Of a stretch of 5,210 nt of DNA, positions 4,504 through 5,210 are shown in pieces. This stretch comes from an uncultured Legionellaceae bacterium. GTDB lineage: Bacteria; Pseudomonadota; Gammaproteobacteria; Legionellales; Legionellaceae. The notes under the pieces were generated by a model, which was not told the origin of the DNA, did not search any database, and saw nothing but the letters and a program-made list of their open reading frames with translations. The translations under genes and the position numbers were made by a program. How positions within the stretch are numbered: position 1 is the stretch's first letter; each line of letters begins with the position of its first letter. The stretch covers positions 1 to 5,210 of the forward strand of contig CAISSD010000114.1 of the NCBI GenBank assembly GCA_903887975.1, in the 5' to 3' direction.

Positions 4504-5210
4504 TCAAACATTCAACCGATTAAAAATCCAGTCCGGCAACCAACGCACCAACGCCATCACCCAACGCCATCGCGCCGGCGTATACACCACCCGTTTTCCT
4601 GCCTCAATACCACTCACAATATCAAAAGCAACATCCATCGCTTGCGCAAGCTTCATGCCTTTTTGTTTCAAGGCCTCGGTCATTGGCGTCTCGGTGGGGC
4701 CAGGCTTCACCAACGTGATGTGTATTTTTGTCCCAAAAAAACGCTGCTGCACCCCTTCAACATAACGCGCCAACAACCCCTTAGATGCCCCATAAATATA
4801 ATTGGATTTGCGCCCCCTATCGCCTGCAACAGATCCAATAATGGCCAATCGCCCTTTTTTTTGAACCTCAAAATGCTGTAAAAACGCCTCAGCAAACAAT
4901 ACCGGAGAGATGGCATTCACCATCATCGCATCCCGACTTGCATTTAAATCAACCTGACATTGCGCCTGATTGGGTAGCATGCCTTGAGCAATCAAAACCA
5001 CATCCACCAGCTCATGCGCTGTTAATTCATCAACAAGTGCTTGAATCGCTTTGGGCTCATCAAATAAAACCTCATACACCAAAACCGTTGCCTTGGGATG
5101 ACGAATGCGTAAATCAGAGGCCAGGCGCTCCAGTTTCTCTTGATTTCGTCCAATCAAGTCCATACGTGCAGCTTTTTTAATCCACAAACGAGCACAATGC
5201 TCTGCAATAA
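4504..5210 (-). CDS. SDR-family NAD(P)-dependent oxidoreductase (5' end beyond window edge)
   Basis: A classical short-chain dehydrogenase/reductase. The frame stays open from the stop at 4504-4506 through 5210, so the N-terminus with the TGxxxGxG cofactor motif lies outside the window. A TTG at 5187 could be read as a start, but the upstream codons continue in SDR style (IAEHCARLWIKKAA), so the gene is partial. Counting the TTG codon as residue 1: GRN at 13-15 follows the second strand, N91 (MVNA) is the catalytic Asn, S119 (IIGSVAGDRG) the catalytic Ser, Y132 and K136 (YGASK) the YxxxK pair, and KPGPTETPMT (161-170) the cofactor PG motif. The NNAG strand motif appears as IAQG. The C-terminus is tryptophan-rich (RWRWVMALVRWLPDW) and may associate with the membrane. 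The LIAQGMLP and GDRGRKSNYIYGASKG segments resemble, from memory, the decaprenylphosphoryl-2-ketoribose reductase (DprE2)-like branch; the substrate remains unproven. Confidence 0.88.
   Translation of the reverse strand, partial: IAEHCARLWIKKAARMDLIGRNQEKLERLASDLRIRHPKATVLVYEVLFDEPKAIQALVDELTAHELVDVVLIAQGMLPNQAQCQVDLNASRDAMMVNAISPVLFAEAFLQHFEVQKKGRLAIIGSVAGDRGRKSNYIYGASKGLLARYVEGVQQRFFGTKIHITLVKPGPTETPMTEALKQKGMKLAQAMDVAFDIVSGIEAGKRVVYTPARWRWVMALVRWLPDWIFNRLNV

Noticed and set aside
4548..4571. Direct repeat of CCAACGCCATC (4548-4558 and 4561-4571)
   Set aside because: The two copies lie in the tryptophan-rich C-terminal codons of the SDR gene, 13 bases apart and out of frame with each other. 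This looks like local codon composition and not a mobile or regulatory repeat.
1..5210. CRISPR arrays, tRNA or rRNA genes, insertion sequences
   Set aside because: No regularly spaced repeats, no tRNA-like cloverleaf, no rRNA signature and no transposase or terminal inverted repeats were seen by reading the window. Nearly all of it is accounted for by protein genes.

Overview
The window is a moderately AT-rich proteobacterial segment dominated by a leftward (minus-strand) cytochrome c maturation (System I, Ccm) operon. The operon is followed, to the right, by a rightward VapBC-type toxin-antitoxin pair and the 3' part of a leftward short-chain dehydrogenase/reductase gene. The Ccm proteins keep the key histidines at or very near their E. 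coli positions (CcmC H60 and H184, CcmF H173) and the gene order C-D-E-F-G is the gammaproteobacterial one. I therefore infer a gammaproteobacterium, perhaps a low-GC, Legionella-like lineage; genus-level placement is a guess.

Layout: 1-519 (minus) ccmG, running off the left edge; 526-2421 (minus) ccmF; 2435-2857 (minus) ccmE; 2854-3009 (minus) ccmD; 3006-3746 (minus) ccmC; 3747-3883 intergenic, holding divergent promoters and an 18-bp palindrome; 3884-4117 (plus) AbrB-fold antitoxin; 4121-4501 (plus) PIN-domain toxin; 4504-5210 (minus) SDR oxidoreductase, running off the right edge. Genes are tightly packed: ccmC/ccmD and ccmD/ccmE overlap by ATGA, and vapC and the SDR gene converge with two bases between their stop codons.

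How the genes work together: CcmC with CcmD loads heme onto the periplasmic chaperone CcmE at its conserved histidine. CcmF, a WWD-domain heme lyase, then takes heme from holo-CcmE and attaches it to apocytochrome c. CcmG is the membrane-anchored thioredoxin-like protein that keeps the apocytochrome CXXCH cysteines reduced. The ATPase genes ccmA and ccmB, normally just upstream of ccmC, are not here; a toxin-antitoxin module occupies that place, so ccmAB must be elsewhere if the pathway is complete.

The most interesting part is the 137-bp divergent intergenic region. A strong vapBC promoter (TTGACA, 18 bp, TATAAT) and a plausible ccm promoter (TTGAAT, 17 bp, TAAGAT) stand back to back, and one palindrome, TCAATTTTAGAAAATTGA, supplies the TTGA of both -35 boxes. 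If it is the VapB operator, the toxin-antitoxin system could also control cytochrome c maturation. No clearly new multi-gene system is visible; the other points of note are an unusual CDAC active site in CcmG, an eight-codon leader ORF overlapping the antitoxin start, and a G8 tract in ccmF.
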